Assembly: GCA_051453625.1 (NCBI GenBank)
Contig: JBOZIK010000001.1
Location: 255,830,163 to 255,894,162, forward strand
Source: Welwitschia mirabilis
Taxonomy: Eukaryota > Gnetophyta > Gnetopsida > Welwitschiales
Direction of reading: 5' to 3'
Length of the DNA: 64,000 bases
In this document: positions 25,684 to 39,600 of the stretch, in pieces
Layout: every line of letters begins with the position of its first letter
Numbering within the stretch: the stretch's first letter is position 1
The notes under the pieces: model-generated
What the model was told of the DNA's origin: nothing
The model's input: the letters and a program-made list of their open reading frames with translations, nothing else
Database searches by the model: none
Made by a program: the position numbers and the translations under genes

Positions 25684-26493
25684 ATCATGCTTAATTTATT
25701 TCTATAATCATTATGCCTACTTGATAATTTTAACAAGAAGTGGGTAAAGGTAATCAAGGCTTAATATCATTCTCTTAATGTATCATTCTAGAATTATCCA
25801 ACTATAGTTAAAGTTTCAAATTTATAGAAGAGCTCGAAATCTATAAGGCAATGGTACTATGACTTTGACATTCAAACATAAAAGGTTAAAGAAATTTATA
25901 ATAAAGTACATAGTGATGAACCTAAGGAGAAATGTAAATTTTTAAAGGATGCTAATCCTATCCTAAAAGTTAAAGTTATAATTACAAAAATTTTTCATGA
26001 TGTTTCCATAATTACGTATCTTTTACATAATTGTTACTCATGTAATGGGATGAAAGGCAAACATCCCCATTTTCCTCCATTAAGTAGTAGCATGTTACCT
26101 ATGGAATTCTTTTTGCAGTGTGATAAATCTTCATCTTATTTTCGTACATGCATTAAGAGATTTGAAAATTTCCTATTTAAGAAATAAAGAAGAGAGGGTG
26201 AAAACTTCTATTCAGTGCTATTATATACTCCTTATGATTAAAGAAAAAAACTACAAAGGTTTTAGAGCTCATGATACTGCATTGAATATCTTATGATGGA
26301 GCACTTTGATTTTGGAAATGATGGATTCCTTTGAAATTAGGATTTGGATGGCTTGGATAAAACAAGATATAAAGAAGAGTAGAAATGAATAGACGGATCT
26401 CAAAGAATAACTATCTTATAACATTTCTTATTTCTTATATCAACTGGCAAAAGGTCATAATGATTGACCAATATGACACATGCTTTGTGTCTG

Positions 26494-28260
26494 TGTTGAT
26501 TATTATTACTCTAAAGAAAATGCAAGTGTATTATTCTAGTTTTGAAAAGTCTATTTATTAGTATCCTATTTCAAGGAGTAAAAAGTTAAGTATGGTTTAC
26601 ATGTTCTCCTCTAAGTTTAGACATGCCTTCTTTAATGAAAGTTTAAAGTACTAGAGTTCATTCCTCATTTCATATATGTAGACTCTCCAGTTCTAGTGAG
26701 ATACTTGTTATATGTTTGAATCCTTCATAATTCTTTAAGACATTAAATTATTTTATTTAATAAAAAATAATAATCCAATACTCTCTTTTTATTAGTTCGT
26801 GATTATATATATTTAAAAAAATCTAAAAACATAATCTACTTATAATACCTGTTTATCATCTTAATATAATTAGAGACCTCAACCTTTTGATAGCATCTAT
26901 GTGTAAACATTCTTATTTTGATTAGTTCATAATGTCTTAAGTACCATAAGTACTTGTGATAATGAGTTACAGTTGGTTGTATTCCATTTGAATTTTATTT
27001 TATACAATTTATTATTTTTACATGAATAAGGTTTTTTTCGTATTTATTTACATATGAACATATATCACTTTGGTTTGGTATAGTGACACACAGTAACATA
27101 TCTTTTATACTAAAATTCACATATGAAGAAATTGTACATCAACAAAAATTTCAAAAATTTTTAAGTTGAAATGACTAAGTTTTATACTAGTTGAGTTACA
27201 CATATGCATATCATTTTTTACTTCATAGGTGAAACTATGCATTTTATTTAATTATTCAATCAATATCATATTTATGTCAATTATAATTCATTTCATGATG
27301 TGATACTTATGTCTATTACTAACACTTCATGATGAGAATTTTTATTATGCAATTACCTTATACAAGGTTATCTTTTACTTATATTACAAATAAATTAGCA
27401 ATAAACTATTAGAAGATGTATTAAGACATATACTTTATTTATTTTTATAATTTTATCATGCTTAGTTTATTGCTATAATCATTATGTCTAATTGATGATT
27501 GTAACAAGGAGTGGGTAAAGGTAATCAAGGCTAAATATCGTTTTGGCAGTGTATCATTCTGGAATTATCCAACTATGGTTAAAGCTTTAAATTTATAAAA
27601 GAACTTGGAATCTATAAGACAATGGTATTATGACTTGGACATCCAAACATGCAAGGTTAAAAAATACATAATGATGAAACTAGGGAGGAATTTAAATGTC
27701 TGAAGGATGCTAATCCTGACCTAAAGCTAAAGTTATAATCACAAAAATTTTTCATGATGCTCCCATAATTACAGATCTTTTACAAAAGTGTCACTCATTT
27801 TGATAACATGGAAGGCACACATCACATTTTCCTCCACCACGTAGTAGCATATGACCAGTGGAATTGTTTTTGTGGGATGATAAATCTCCATCTTATTTTA
27901 CTACATGCATTAAGGGATTTGAAAATTAACTAAGGCCACTTATTTTTTGTTTAAGGAAGGAAGAAGATAAAGTGACAAATTCTGTTCAATGCTATTATAT
28001 ATTCATTATGATTGAGGAAAAAACTAGAAAGTTTTTAGAACTCAAGATACTCCATGAAAGATCTTAGGATGGAGCACTTAGATTTTGGAAATAATGGGAT
28101 CACTTGAGATTAGGATTTGAATGGTATAAGTGAAACTAGGTATAAAAAAGAGTATAAATGAATAGACAAATCTCAAAGAATGACTATCTTATAACTTTTC
28201 TTCTTTATCATATCAATTGGTAAAAGGTCATAATGATTGACCATTATGACACATCCTTTG
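26494..28260. repeat. large tandem duplication, copy B (uninterrupted)
   Basis: 1767 bp matching copy A. The position of the LINE in copy A corresponds to about 27441-27454 here, which reads ATTTTTATAATTTT without insertion. Differences from copy A are scattered substitutions and small indels, so the duplication is old. Confidence 0.88.
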
Positions 28261-30020
28261 TTTTGTTGAGCATTGGCTTAGCTAATGGATTTTGTCAAAT
28301 TTTGTATTGTTAATCATTATTTTAGGTAGATTAATGGTTCTTAAAAGATTTTTATGTTGATCAAGTTTAGATGCTTTATTTCTCAAAGTAATCTTTAATG
28401 TTTTGATATGCAAGGACCTACTATAAATGCCCTATTTCTATTTCATTTAAAAAAAGGAATTATGTTTTCATAATCATATTAAAAACTAATTAATTCTATC
28501 TATTCACATTTAAGGTAAAACATGACTATACTCAAAAGCTAGACCTACCATTATTTTAAATGACTAAAACAGGAAGCTTTAAGATTACACTGTGATGATT
28601 GAAGTATTTAGAATGGAATCATAGTACCATGTATAAGAAAGCCTTTTATAGTATTATAGATTTTTCTAGGGATAATAATGTTAGAAAACTAATAACCAAA
28701 TAGAAACTACATATTCAAATTCATAAAAAATATGAGGGAAAAAAAAGTAACTTTCATTCAAGACATAATAAGGGAGAACTACTAAAGCAAATCCTAAATG
28801 TAGCAAATAAAGTCCTAAATGAAAAGCATCATGTAAGAGATCTAAAGAAAATGCTTCACTCTAGGAAGAGCTAGCAATTTCTAAATTGAACAAAAATAAG
28901 ATTTCTAAACATGTTTGACTCACCCACTTTCATTGATGGGTATAACAAGGAGCAAGAAAGTAAGAAAAGCATAGGAGGTTGCAGATTTTTTTTTGTCCTT
29001 AAAAGGTAATAAGTATGATCTATCTATTCGCTTAAGACAATCCTCCTTGGATTTACCATTATTAATTAATTGAAAAGTATGTTGAGAAGATGCTTTAGCT
29101 TGAAATAAGCAAGGTGTATAAAAAGCCATCCTAGATTTGATTCTTGAAGTATTGATGGAGGAGGTGCAATATTTTGTCAATTTATCAGATAATGAATGGA
29201 TTTCAATGCCTTTCAGACGCATTAAAAAACATGAGTACCTCCTATTTTAATTTAATGAGGGAAGCCTATCCAATTCATCTGATGAATACCTTTCTAAAGA
29301 CTAATGTTTAGAAGAGACATTAGCTAATTTATTTAAAAATGAAGATAGATTTATTAATTAATTCCAAAATCCATTCACTACATATAGCTTGAGCCTTGGG
29401 TAAAACATTAGCTATCTATTCAAAAGTAAGGCAATGTTATTAGCTGCATGCGAAGTCCATTTACTACACAAGGCTTAAGCTTGATCAAAAACACACTATA
29501 AAACCGTATCAACCAATGTTTTTCGAAAGTAACATATATTTCACGTAGCAAAATGTATGTCCAACTTTCTTGAAAGAAAATTGATTATTTCATGCTACTA
29601 TAGCAAAGCCTTTTAAAGAGTAAGCTCTTATTTTAATAATACAAATGACAAACCCCCAACAATATAAGTACTCTTGTGACTTTATGGTTGTGAGTTTGAT
29701 TCTATGATATGTGCTACGACCCAAAAATAAAAAAAATATTACTTTCCTTTAAACTATTATTTTTAAAATACTCGATATTGGCTTTAACCCCTTTTCTACA
29801 GTGGTTGCCATAGAAAAGGTCTAAATTCTTGTTGTCTTAATAGTACAAGTGACAACCCGTGTTTTATAGTAGTGAGTTTGATTCTAGAATATGTGTTACA
29901 ACCCAAGAAAAAAATATATTTCCTTTAAACTGTTATTTTTAAAATACTAGATACTGATTTTAACCCCTTTTCTATATTGAGTACGGTGGAAAAGGTCTAA
30001 ATTCTTGTTGTCCAGATACT
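28261..30020. other. no gene recognised; direct repeats upstream of the phosphatase gene
   Basis: It contains a two-copy tandem repeat of about 190 bp at 29625-30010; both copies hold TAACCCCTTTTCTA and AAAAGGTCTAAATTCTTGTT. A weaker direct repeat lies near 29374 and 29457. A 100-codon minus-strand frame at 28920-29222 has no family resemblance and no transcript signals, so it is not called. Confidence 0.55.
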
Positions 30021-30999
30021 AAAAATGATTCATCGCGCAATCCAAGAACGGAGAATCTGTGTAACTCTTCATGACCGTTTCATGTGCAGTGCTTGAATCC
30101 AGGGTCCTTTCCTCTGCGATAAATAGCTAGAAGACATGAAAGCAATTATAAATGCGCCTTTAAGGAAGCAATAAGATTAGACGAAGACAGAGAGTACTTT
30201 GGATCGCGAAAATATGTAGTCTTCTTAATTATTCATTGGTTTCAAACAAAAATCCCGCACAGAAGTACCCTATCGGAATAGCCAGCACTCCCACTCGCTC
30301 TCAGTCATATATCCTTTCTGGTTAGTTTCAATTTTAAAATCTGTAGTGGATCGATTGCATTTTATTGTCGACGTCAATAACCTTAACACTTCAGATGAAC
30401 GGAAATTCAGATATGGTTGTGATTTTATCTTTCGATTCGGATTTCAAATAATTTTGCTCTTAGTTCTAGTATAGAGGCGAAGCCTTCGTAATCGAATGTA
30501 TTGGTGTTCGCATATCAACCGAGTAAATCTCGCGAATCTACCTAACTTTTTAGTTGCAATAACCGATTTTCCATTGCGAATTCTGCTGACCTGTTTTTGT
30601 TTTTATCTTGAATTTTAGGTCCATCGGAGCGTTGCATTTTTTGTATAGCTATTATATTAAATTGTTGAAACTAGGAATCTAAATATTCACTACACTTTAC
30701 ATTGCAGTAGCACTTAGCGGGAAGATTATTTAAAAGCATTTTACCGTTTTCTTCTTTTTCCCATCAATTTTGTCTGAAACTTTTTTATTTAGGCAAGATT
30801 TATGTAGCTTACCTTTACTTTGTTGTTACGTATTATTTCTTTGTACCGCTCACTTGTTGAATGAGTTTTTTTTTTTCCACTGTATCTTTATAGGTGTTTT
30901 AGTTGCTCAAGCAAGGAGAATTCTGAATCTCGAAATAGCTGGGTCTTAGTTCTATGATAATTTCTATAACGAAGTTTTTAAAGACAAATCCCATTTTCC
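30021..30999 (+). promoter_or_regulatory. probable promoter and 5' untranslated region of the DSPTP1-like gene
   Basis: Base composition changes at about 30020 to a more balanced, CpG-containing stretch (for example GGATCGCGAAAATATG near 30201), as expected at a plant gene start. A pyrimidine-rich tract ending TTTATAG at 30893 makes a plausible acceptor for a 5'-UTR intron, leaving a 106-base leader segment (30894-30999) before the ATG. The start of transcription cannot be fixed by eye. Confidence 0.45.
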
Positions 31000-31107
31000 A
31001 TGGACACAATGGATGCTATTTACAGAGAGAGGATGACCAAGTTTCTACGTGCTTTCTATCTCGCAAAATATGCTAAAAATGATAACATACCATGTGAAAT
31101 TGTGCCT
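31000..31107 (+). CDS. DSPTP1: dual-specificity protein phosphatase 1-like, coding exon 1
   Basis: Exon 1 of a small plant dual-specificity (Tyr and Ser/Thr) phosphatase that acts on phosphoproteins such as MAP kinases. It encodes residues 1-36, beginning MDTMDAIYRERMTKFLRAFY and ending NIPCEIVP, followed by the donor GTAAGT (phase 0). The first ATG is chosen because it is the first in the leader; a second Met is codon 4. The basic amphipathic helix ahead of the domain is typical of plant DSPTP1 proteins. Together the five exons give about 209 residues, close to the roughly 200 of Arabidopsis DsPTP1. No lesion is seen in any exon. The only oddity is extreme intron size. Confidence 0.85.
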
Positions 31108-34100
31108 GTAAGTTTTTCCCTTACCAGTTGATTTAAATTAAATTTCTTTCTATTTCATTGATCTCCAATGTCTTTGATCACATAATAACCTTGAAACACA
31201 ATAGACATGGTTGCTTCTGTTTGTTGCAGAAAGTAGAAGACTGTTTGATTTTTAATTGCATTGCAGATTGCACAAAACCTGACTAAATCATGAAGATATT
31301 CACAATCTTAATTAAATTTGACAAAATAAAATCATTCATCAAATGAACATACTATCCAAACATTTAACATTTTTTTCAGTATATTGAATCAAGTAGAGTG
31401 GTTTTAGTTGTTTCCTTTTTAAAATTTATATAGAGCATCAATAAATTACATGTTTTAAATTTTTTCCCCTAGAATAGACAACAATCAGATAGATTATTAC
31501 TGCTCAAGTTTAGTAAGTGAGGTTCAAACTAAATGTAATTGGAGTAAGATGTAGCATAGATCTAATTGATCTATGCCCTGTTGAGGTAAAACAATGCTCA
31601 ATATCGAGTACACAATGCAAATGAATGTGGCCTTTAGAAAATTGAAGATAACGTAAAACACTAAAACCAATTGAATAGGAGAAACATATTTTCTGGAGAA
31701 CATGTCCAAATTATGATTGGTGTAAACATTTGTCAACATAATTAAATGTAATTTTAAAATCAAATTCCTGAGAATAAACTCAGAGTAAGGGTTGACAGAG
31801 AGAATCTCAAGACATAAGATAGAAAACAATCTCAGAAAAATATTGTTAATGTTCATCACATTTAAGTTGCTAACTTGCTATGTAATTTTAATACTTTGGA
31901 AAATTATAAAAAAATTACAAAAATGATGAGAAACTTGTAGAGAAAAAACATAAACTCTAAATAAATTCAATTTCATTAATGGGGTCTAACATTCCTTTTG
32001 TATGATAGCTAACAAAGGATAACTAAACATGAAAAATGCACGACTGAAATAAAACATATGAAGTAAAATGCAGATGATATTTTGTGCAGCCGAGAAAACA
32101 AAATTTCAACTTCTGATTTAGCAGATTGCAAGAACTTTCAACTGCCAGAATCTTGCAAAAGATGTTGATCCATTATATGTCTACTTTTTCCCTAAGAAAG
32201 AGATTGGTGCAACCTTAGGGCATAAGTGCTGTAAAATGTTGTATGGGACCATGGGTTTTGATTTCTGTAGGAGGAGACTCAGGTGTTCTGCAATCTTAAA
32301 TAAAATCAGATTTAATTGCTGACTGGAAAGCATTAGCAGCTCAGGACAACTTCTTGCAAGCTGCTAATGAACCAGAGAAAATAAGACCCTATGCTCAAGT
32401 ATCTGCAAACCGAGATCTTAACAAGAATGATATCAAATGGAATTCAGTTAGATTTTAGGTTGACCAAACTTAGAAAGGAAGAGAGAATGATTTATCTAGG
32501 CCAAATGGTTAGGAGAGAGATTTATAGGGGACCATAACAAACCAAGCAGGGGCTATGGTAGCAAAATTAATTCTGTTAGTTGCCTCTGAGCATTAGAGAT
32601 TTGAAAATACTTTGATTGGCCAAGAGTGTGGATGTTCAAAACATGTTTGATATCACTTATCAGGGGAAAGGACGGACGAGCATCTCAAGGTCTTAATCTT
32701 CCTGAGGATTTACGTAAAAATTCAATCTATAATAGCAACACAAAAATCTTTAAATTTAAAATTGGGAGTTTGCAACTGCGTATCAAATGCTTAAATCTTC
32801 ATTGAAGATCTTGAGATGTTTTTGTCCCAATTGAGCTTGAAATAACATCTTCCTCAAGCTGTACATGTGTACCTCATCTCTAAAAACATCCCACAGCTTT
32901 ACACATATATTATTCTGAACAACAATATCAGGTCTGACGATTTGGCTTCAACAAGCTTAGTACCTGATTGTGCACCATATAATGAATGATAGCAATCTCA
33001 AAGATAGCTGGCTGGACTCTTTTGTAATGATGTTGATATAGCCTTAGTAAATAAGAATAAGAATACAGACAGAAACCATTAGGATAGGACAATGGGGATC
33101 TGGAGTTTGTAAACCAAGTATCGATAAACTGTGTTGATGAGAGATGGAGGAGATAGAAATGCAGTTACACACAAGCAAGATTCCTAAAGGCCTAGCAGAG
33201 CTAGTAGCCTTTTATCATTCAGCCTACTGTTTGTCTGCAGTTTCAGCAGGAGAAATAGCAAGGCTAGCAACCTGCAAGTGTAACACATCCAACCAAAGCA
33301 CTGGTAACAAAGAGATGCTTTGTCACTGCTTCTTGATTGGTCCTCAATTGCCAGGTCTGAAGTGCTCCATTCACAAGCATTCCTGCAGAAGTTTGAAAAA
33401 CAGTGCATATCAAAAGAGTTTAAACAAGCAAAATGCTCCAGTTTAGTCAAAGGTGCAAACAGGACATAATGCTTCAATTGTGACTACTAAAGTGGTAAGC
33501 CTCAAAATGAAACTAATGCCTGACAAACCTTTCAAAGTTTATCAAACATTTGACGCAAAAACCATAGGCTAGAGCTCAAGTTACTTGAAAGTAAAGTAGG
33601 GAGGTGATTATGATTTTTGATGACAGATGAAGAGGTATTTATAGTTGGAGCCAGTGTTTCTTCAGGGTTTTGATAGGGTGTAAATAAATCTTGCCAAGTA
33701 TCAAGTCAAAGCATCCTACAATCAATCTGTGATGTCAGCTTGACATCCATCTTTTTATGTTCTCTCTTTTTTTATTTTTAATTTTTTTAAAAATGTTAAA
33801 AGGAATTGTGGTCTCCAAAGAACTAGTGTTCTGAGAAGTTAAAAAAATGATGGGCCAGTGGTGCAGAAAGTAATTTTTAAAAGGGATGACTTTGAGTCAC
33901 TTGTAAAATGATGTTTTTTTCGAAAGAGCTCATATCACAGCTATTTTTCTTCTTTGTTTTTATGCCTATGATCATTTTCAAAGAGGAGAATGGCTTATTA
34001 ATGACTAAGGAGGTTATGCTTAATTATCTTTAGATGTTATTTTTTGTTTGCTTTCTTTCTTTCTTTCTTCTTCTTAGTTTTAAACTTTTTTTTTAAATGA

Positions 34101-36528
34101 GGTTTCCGGCGGAAAGCCCATTGCAAAGCCTTATTCCCTCACCCTTTTTCCTTACATTTTTGAATCTCTGCTATTTTAAAGCAAGAAAAATCAAAGGTAA
34201 ATGTTTAGGGAGGATGAGTCTAAGCAAAACATTGCCCAGTGTATGAAACTGGACCTTCATAAGGTTAGAAATAAAGAATCTCAGTTGTTTTATGAAAACA
34301 GACTTCTAGGGTTTTCTTCTCTCAAACTTTGGTTCTTACATCACAATCTGCATGTTGGGGTGTAATTGAAAGTTGGGGAGCTGGGACATAATGTTTCTTA
34401 ACATCGTTTGATGGTTTTTGGGTATCATTTGACTGTACAGTTGTGGTTAGACTCATTGGAGTGTGATTTTCAGGGTGAGATTTTGCCATGGTTTTGGTGC
34501 AACAGGTAACAATGTAAAACACTTTTCATATGGGTGATATGTTTTGTAATTTTTTGTGATTTTATTAGATACAAATAATTACTTTCAGATGAAATGATCC
34601 AGAAACTGATGATTTTGGGATAAGATTAAGTTTACCAATCAAACTGTAAGGTAAAAAGGCAAATATCAAATGTGTAGTTGCTGATAACTTTCCAGTTGGA
34701 GTTTGACTTAAATTCAAGGCTCTTTCTACTTCTTTGAAATGCTTAGACTCTGCATCTTGTCCTGGCTTCACATCTGTTTTTTGATTCCATGCTTTTGAAG
34801 CCTTAGTTCCGCGTGTATACCCCATAGGATTCACAGTCAAGTACCAACTTGCCATCTCCTAACCTCCAAAGCATGCTTCCCCTCCCCCATAAATAATAAT
34901 ATATTTACAATAATGTAAAGCTGCATATGCTAAACTTGGAAAGAGAACCTCCCTTAGGTCATTTTTAGTTTCACTAGCTTTTGAATGGCCACTTAAAAAA
35001 TCTCTAAATGCGTGACAGGTGGAAGCTAAAAACGCTAATATAACAACACGTGAATGCAACTAGAAGTCATGCACGCATAGAGTAAGTAAATAGGTTTACA
35101 CAAAACTGTGATTGTTTGGTAATTTGGTTCGTTTGGCCATGGTGTTCTTTGGGCATAACATTCATACACTCTCAGTAAAGTGAAAAGTTGCTAAATTATC
35201 TTTGTGTTACCGCTGCTGTTAATAAACACATCAACAAAAAAGGGGGGAAAAAATACAGAGAACTGTTACTACTATCTTTATGTTGTTAATACTTCTTAAC
35301 AGATATCTCAAAACAAGAGGGGAAAAAAAGAGGAAAAAAGAAAACATATTACTCTTAAAATTACCATGGATTGTTAGTCATTATTAAGAAACAGTTTCAA
35401 CCAAAAAAATAATCTGATGCCTTGGTGCCTGTTGAAATTTTTCGCCAAATTGTTATCTAAGATGAAGATATTGTAATACATCTGAGTATGAAAGCAGTTG
35501 TTTTTGCCATAGTATTGTCATGGATACTGAAATCTTCAAAAATCCATCTAAACATAGTTTTTCTGATTTATTCAGGTTGCTGTACAGCAGTTCTCAAATC
35601 TTCAATTCATTCAAGTTTTATCAGAACTGACTGTGTTGGCCGTCAATATTTTTTCAATATTATTACTTATTGAATTAGATTGGACCTATGAAAATACTCG
35701 TGGAATTTTAGAATTATCAAAGTTATGTCATGGCAAAGATAACTAATTTGGAAAAAGCATGGCTCTTCATTAGCTTGTTTATATCATGATAAGGATTTCG
35801 TGTAACAAACTTTAGCAATAATCGCATTGAAATTAGAACGCATGCATTGACTTTATTTGGATAGACATTGTTGTCCAACATAATGCCATTGATTTCAAGA
35901 CAGCAAGAATACCTCTTTTTAGAATGAGGATATAAACATGACACATCATGTAAGCCTTATTCCTTGATGCTAATTAATGCCGTTACGAAAACATTTAGTA
36001 CAAATTGAGGCATACCAGTGCATGCTAAATCAAAATAGAGGGGTTCTTCTTGGGCCCTAGCTTTCTGGGTTTCTGTATATGGAAACATGTATTATGAACA
36101 TGGAGAACCTGTTGACAGAAGTAAACACAAATACCTTAGTTCCTTTACACTTGAATGCTAAGACCCCCAAATATGCTGCAAATATGCTGTTTAAAGTCTT
36201 GAGGGTACTAATGTTATAGTAATTTAGCTCATATCAACACTGTTGTGATGATACAGAGGTTACAAAGAAAGAAATATGTTCCTATGAGGATGCATTGTAG
36301 AATTCAGCAGTATGGTTTCTGTGTATTGTTTGTTTCTATATAAATATATTTATTGTTCGTAATCCATAGGTCTACTGATAGATTATTGGAATGAAGATTA
36401 TCCTGATTTTTCTTGGACAATTTCAACTTAAGTTTTGTTTCTTGTTTTTCTATCTTTTTTTTTTCATACTTTCCATTTAATCATTGTTACTTGTGGTGCT
36501 GTTTTTTCCCCTCCTCTTTCTTTTTCAG
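31108..36528 (+). other. intron 1 of the DSPTP1-like gene (5.4 kb)
   Basis: GT-AG intron: GTAAGT at 31108, and a polypyrimidine tract with TTTTTCAG at 36521-36528. Apart from the unexplained open stretches at 34322-35059 it shows no coding signal. Overlapping frames on both strands near 33144-33477 look like chance in a less AT-rich patch. Confidence 0.75.
34322..35059 (-). other. unexplained minus-strand open stretches inside intron 1
   Basis: Three consecutive minus-strand frames: 35059-34859 (ends YGGGEACFGG), 34855-34565 (starts MASWYLTVNPMGYTRGTKAS) and 34522-34322 (HPENHTPMSLTTTVQSNDTQ, ends CDVRTKV). Composition is more balanced than the surrounding intron. I recognise no family. It could be part of an old transposon or a gene fragment; alternatively chance. 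Confidence 0.25.
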
Positions 36529-36664
36529 GGTCTATTTCTTGGTTCAGTTGGAGCTGCCTATAACAAGGAAGTCTTAAAAAGTTTGAATATCACCCATGTC
36601 TTGGTTGTTGCCAATAGTTTGGAACCTGCCTTCCCAATGGATTTCAAATATAAGCAAATTGAGG
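36529..36664 (+). CDS. DSPTP1: dual-specificity protein phosphatase 1-like, coding exon 2
   Basis: Encodes residues 37-81 and the first base of Val82: GLFLGSVGAAYNKEVLKSLN, then ITHVLVVANSLEPAFP and MDFKYKQIE. This is the start of the phosphatase fold, with the conserved LxLGS turn and the NITHVL strand. Bounded by TTTTTCAG and a GTTAGT donor (phase 1). The exact fit of NIPCEIVP to GLFLGS across intron 1, with no extra or missing residue against the family, supports both splice sites. Confidence 0.9.
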
Positions 36665-39600
36665 GTTAGTGGCACTACTAGTTACATTTTTTTCCAATTA
36701 CAAGTTAGCTGTTGTATTTAACATAATCTTTTGTCTTGGGTTGAACGCTTATTCCATTTACTGTACTATGTTTTTAATTAACAACTGGAAAATTTGGAAT
36801 AGGATGGAGCATGACATATGTCGCAGTTTTGGACATTTGTACAATTTTTGTGTATGATGTAGAACTGTTTCTTAGAATGTGTATTCTTCTTGCAAAATGA
36901 AATTCCCTTGAAGAGATTCAATGAGGGTAATAGAGAAATTGATGACTCTTGACAAATCTTTGACATGTGTAAGGGTTTTGGATGTTTTTAAGGACATCAG
37001 AAGAAAAAAGATTTTATTTTTTCAAAAATGAGATATCTTCTTTGATTCTAACTGTTAACAGTCAAGTATTACTCTAGTAGCTGCAGTTAAAGTCAAGGTT
37101 CGTGTTGAAGCGACCATCCCAAGAGCAATTTTGTACGTGTTTCAGTGTTTGACAATTCCAGTTTAACTGAGAGTTTTCAAAAACATAATAAAAAACAAAG
37201 CCATAGAAACTCACATGCACAAAGCAGAAAAAAGCTAGACAAAAAGCTTACACTAATTCTGGTCAAATTCATAATCAAAAAACGGGGGAAAAGATGAAGG
37301 AGAACAATAGCAAATAGGATAAAAAAGGCATCACAATCCATATTCATGTTCTTTTAATTGAATATGGACACAAGGTCCAGTTTGGCTTTGTTTCAAACAA
37401 ATAAGCAAATTATGGTATCATCATCTTTCTATAAATAATGTATTTACAGAAAGAGCATACACACATGGATGAAATTAGTATTGTATTTTATAACAACTAT
37501 TTATATTAAAATGCATTCCTGTCTTGACCAGAATAGAAAAATTAGTTCAGAATGATCAAGCAACCAAGTCATGTTCAAAGAACTATAATATTAAACAAAC
37601 AATGTGTATGTTTGTGTGGGGTTGTGTGAGCGAGAGAGGTGGGAACAAATCGAGCACCTCTCCAGACCAAAAGCAGAGCCATGAGTTCTTTTACCACCAC
37701 TTTAGTAGCTTCTCTTGAGAAGACAAATGAACTGACAAGACGATATAGTTCACCAACAAATCCGTCTTATGTGGTTCTCAAATGTAGCATTCAAGAAAGA
37801 GTCTTTGGGATTAACAATTAATATATACATCTTTCCTTAAAAGACCAGGTTCTAATACTAGAGACAACAAGGGAGTGGGATTCTAGTGCCTCTAAAAGTG
37901 GGAATTTGACATAGTGGCTTAGGTGACAAAGTATGGAATTGGAATACTAGAAGCCAATTCTTAAAGGACATCTCTACCTGTCAGCTAAATTTTTGGGTTT
38001 TTGTGTTATATTTGTCATGAGTGATATCCCAAGAGTCGGTTTTTATATATGTGTCAAGATCAATGTGTCAAAAGTCAGTTTTTTAGCCTTAGGAAATAGT
38101 TTGTTTGATGAATAACCATTAAAAATACCAAATTCACAATGATGGGGCACCCCGGGGGAATGATCATGCCTCTTAATGAATCTTGTATGCCTTTTAACCT
38201 TCATTAAAATGCAGAAAGGCAAACTTAAATTTCAATTTTAGGCCTAATAATTGATTGACAGGTGTCAGCAACTCCAAAAATTCAAGTTTGGTATGAATGC
38301 AACTATAAACACCCAATTCATTTTTCATTTTTAAGGTTCCAAACACATCTTATGCATCCTTATCTTCTGTGTTCTAATTTTAGATAAGAGGAAAATTATC
38401 TTGAGAGATGTTATTGTTGATTCACAACTTGCGACAAATCCAGATAACACTCCATGAAAGAACATGTTTTGCAGGTTGCAGAAGACTAGGGCATCTCCCC
38501 TTAGGCACAATGAAGCTGGGGAGCTAACGTAGCCTTGTGACCAAAGCTAGCAATTGAAGTGAAGTGGAAATAAGAAAGGGATAACAGAGCTACGGGGAAA
38601 CAGTTCAATGTGTGATGAAGTCATTATCGTATGGTAAAATGTTTTCTTGAGAAGTGAAAGGTGCAAAGCAAAGGGAAGCAAGACTATGTCGAATTCTAGA
38701 GTCCTGAGGCCATCAAAAGGAAAGGGACAGGAGACCAAAGGTCTATAAAGTTTCAGAAGAACAATTGATGATGCACAAAGCCAACCAGAGTGACAAATTT
38801 CATAACCAAGGGAATGTGTTACAGTTTAGTTTGAATTTTCACATTGTCACCAAGCTGCAAAGTTGGATTTTCAATTGAAATAGTAAGGTGACATGTCTTA
38901 GAAGTTGCCATTAAATATTTCTCTCACGTTGACATGTCCATATGAATTTTATCATGCCATAGACCTTCAAATCACTCATACAATGAAAGTTGTTAAAATG
39001 ACACATTTGGCCACTCCTACCACATGTTGCAGGCATAAACCAGGCCCTGTTGTTTCAACAACTATCATTTATGAATAGAATCCTTTATCCTCAAAAGCTA
39101 ATGAAAAATGGATGCAGAAGCTTCTTCTCTTCTTCTTCCACCTCCTCGTCCTTCTTTTTTTAAAAGAAACATTACAAGAGCATAAGTAGCAACTCGAGAA
39201 ATCGTTAAAAGCAGAATACTGGTAGCACGGATAGACTCTAAAAGTTAACTACTTAATGTTTCCAATATTTTAAAGACAAAAATTAAAGCCACGTTAATGA
39301 TGCCAGAGAGGAAAGGGAACCTCAACAGTGTTTGTTCAACAGACTAAGGTACATAATCATACATTCAAATGGTAAACAAGAGACTTGATTGTTCAACAGG
39401 AAAGTGCAATGCATTTGACACAGCTTGATGATGATTAGAAGGTTTTGAAGTTCTTAATGAAAGTAGTATAAACAATTCCATAAACACAAGCATCTCATAA
39501 GCTATTCCATTTTACTAGTTGTTTCTATACTATGATTCAGAGGGGCTAGCAGGGTAAGGATTAAATTGTCTTATTAAAAAGTTAAAACTAAATGGTGATA

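Larger units (their letters stand above)
17301..26493. repeat. large tandem duplication, copy A (interrupted by a LINE)
   Basis: Leaving out the LINE at 18248-25669 and its second target copy, this is a unit of about 1757 bp (17301-18247 plus 25684-26493). It matches 26494-28260 along its whole length. Landmarks shared by both copies include AGACATGCCTTCTTTAATGA, TTTCATATATGTAGACTCTC and AAAAGGTCATAATGATTGAC. No coding function recognised in the unit. Confidence 0.88.

Noticed and set aside
28920-29222. 100-codon minus-strand frame upstream of the phosphatase gene
   Set aside because: No recognised domain, and the surrounding sequence shows repeats rather than gene structure.
33144-33477. 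About 100-codon frames on both strands in intron 1
   Set aside because: They overlap almost completely on opposite strands, with no family resemblance or splice signals; likely chance in a GC-richer patch.
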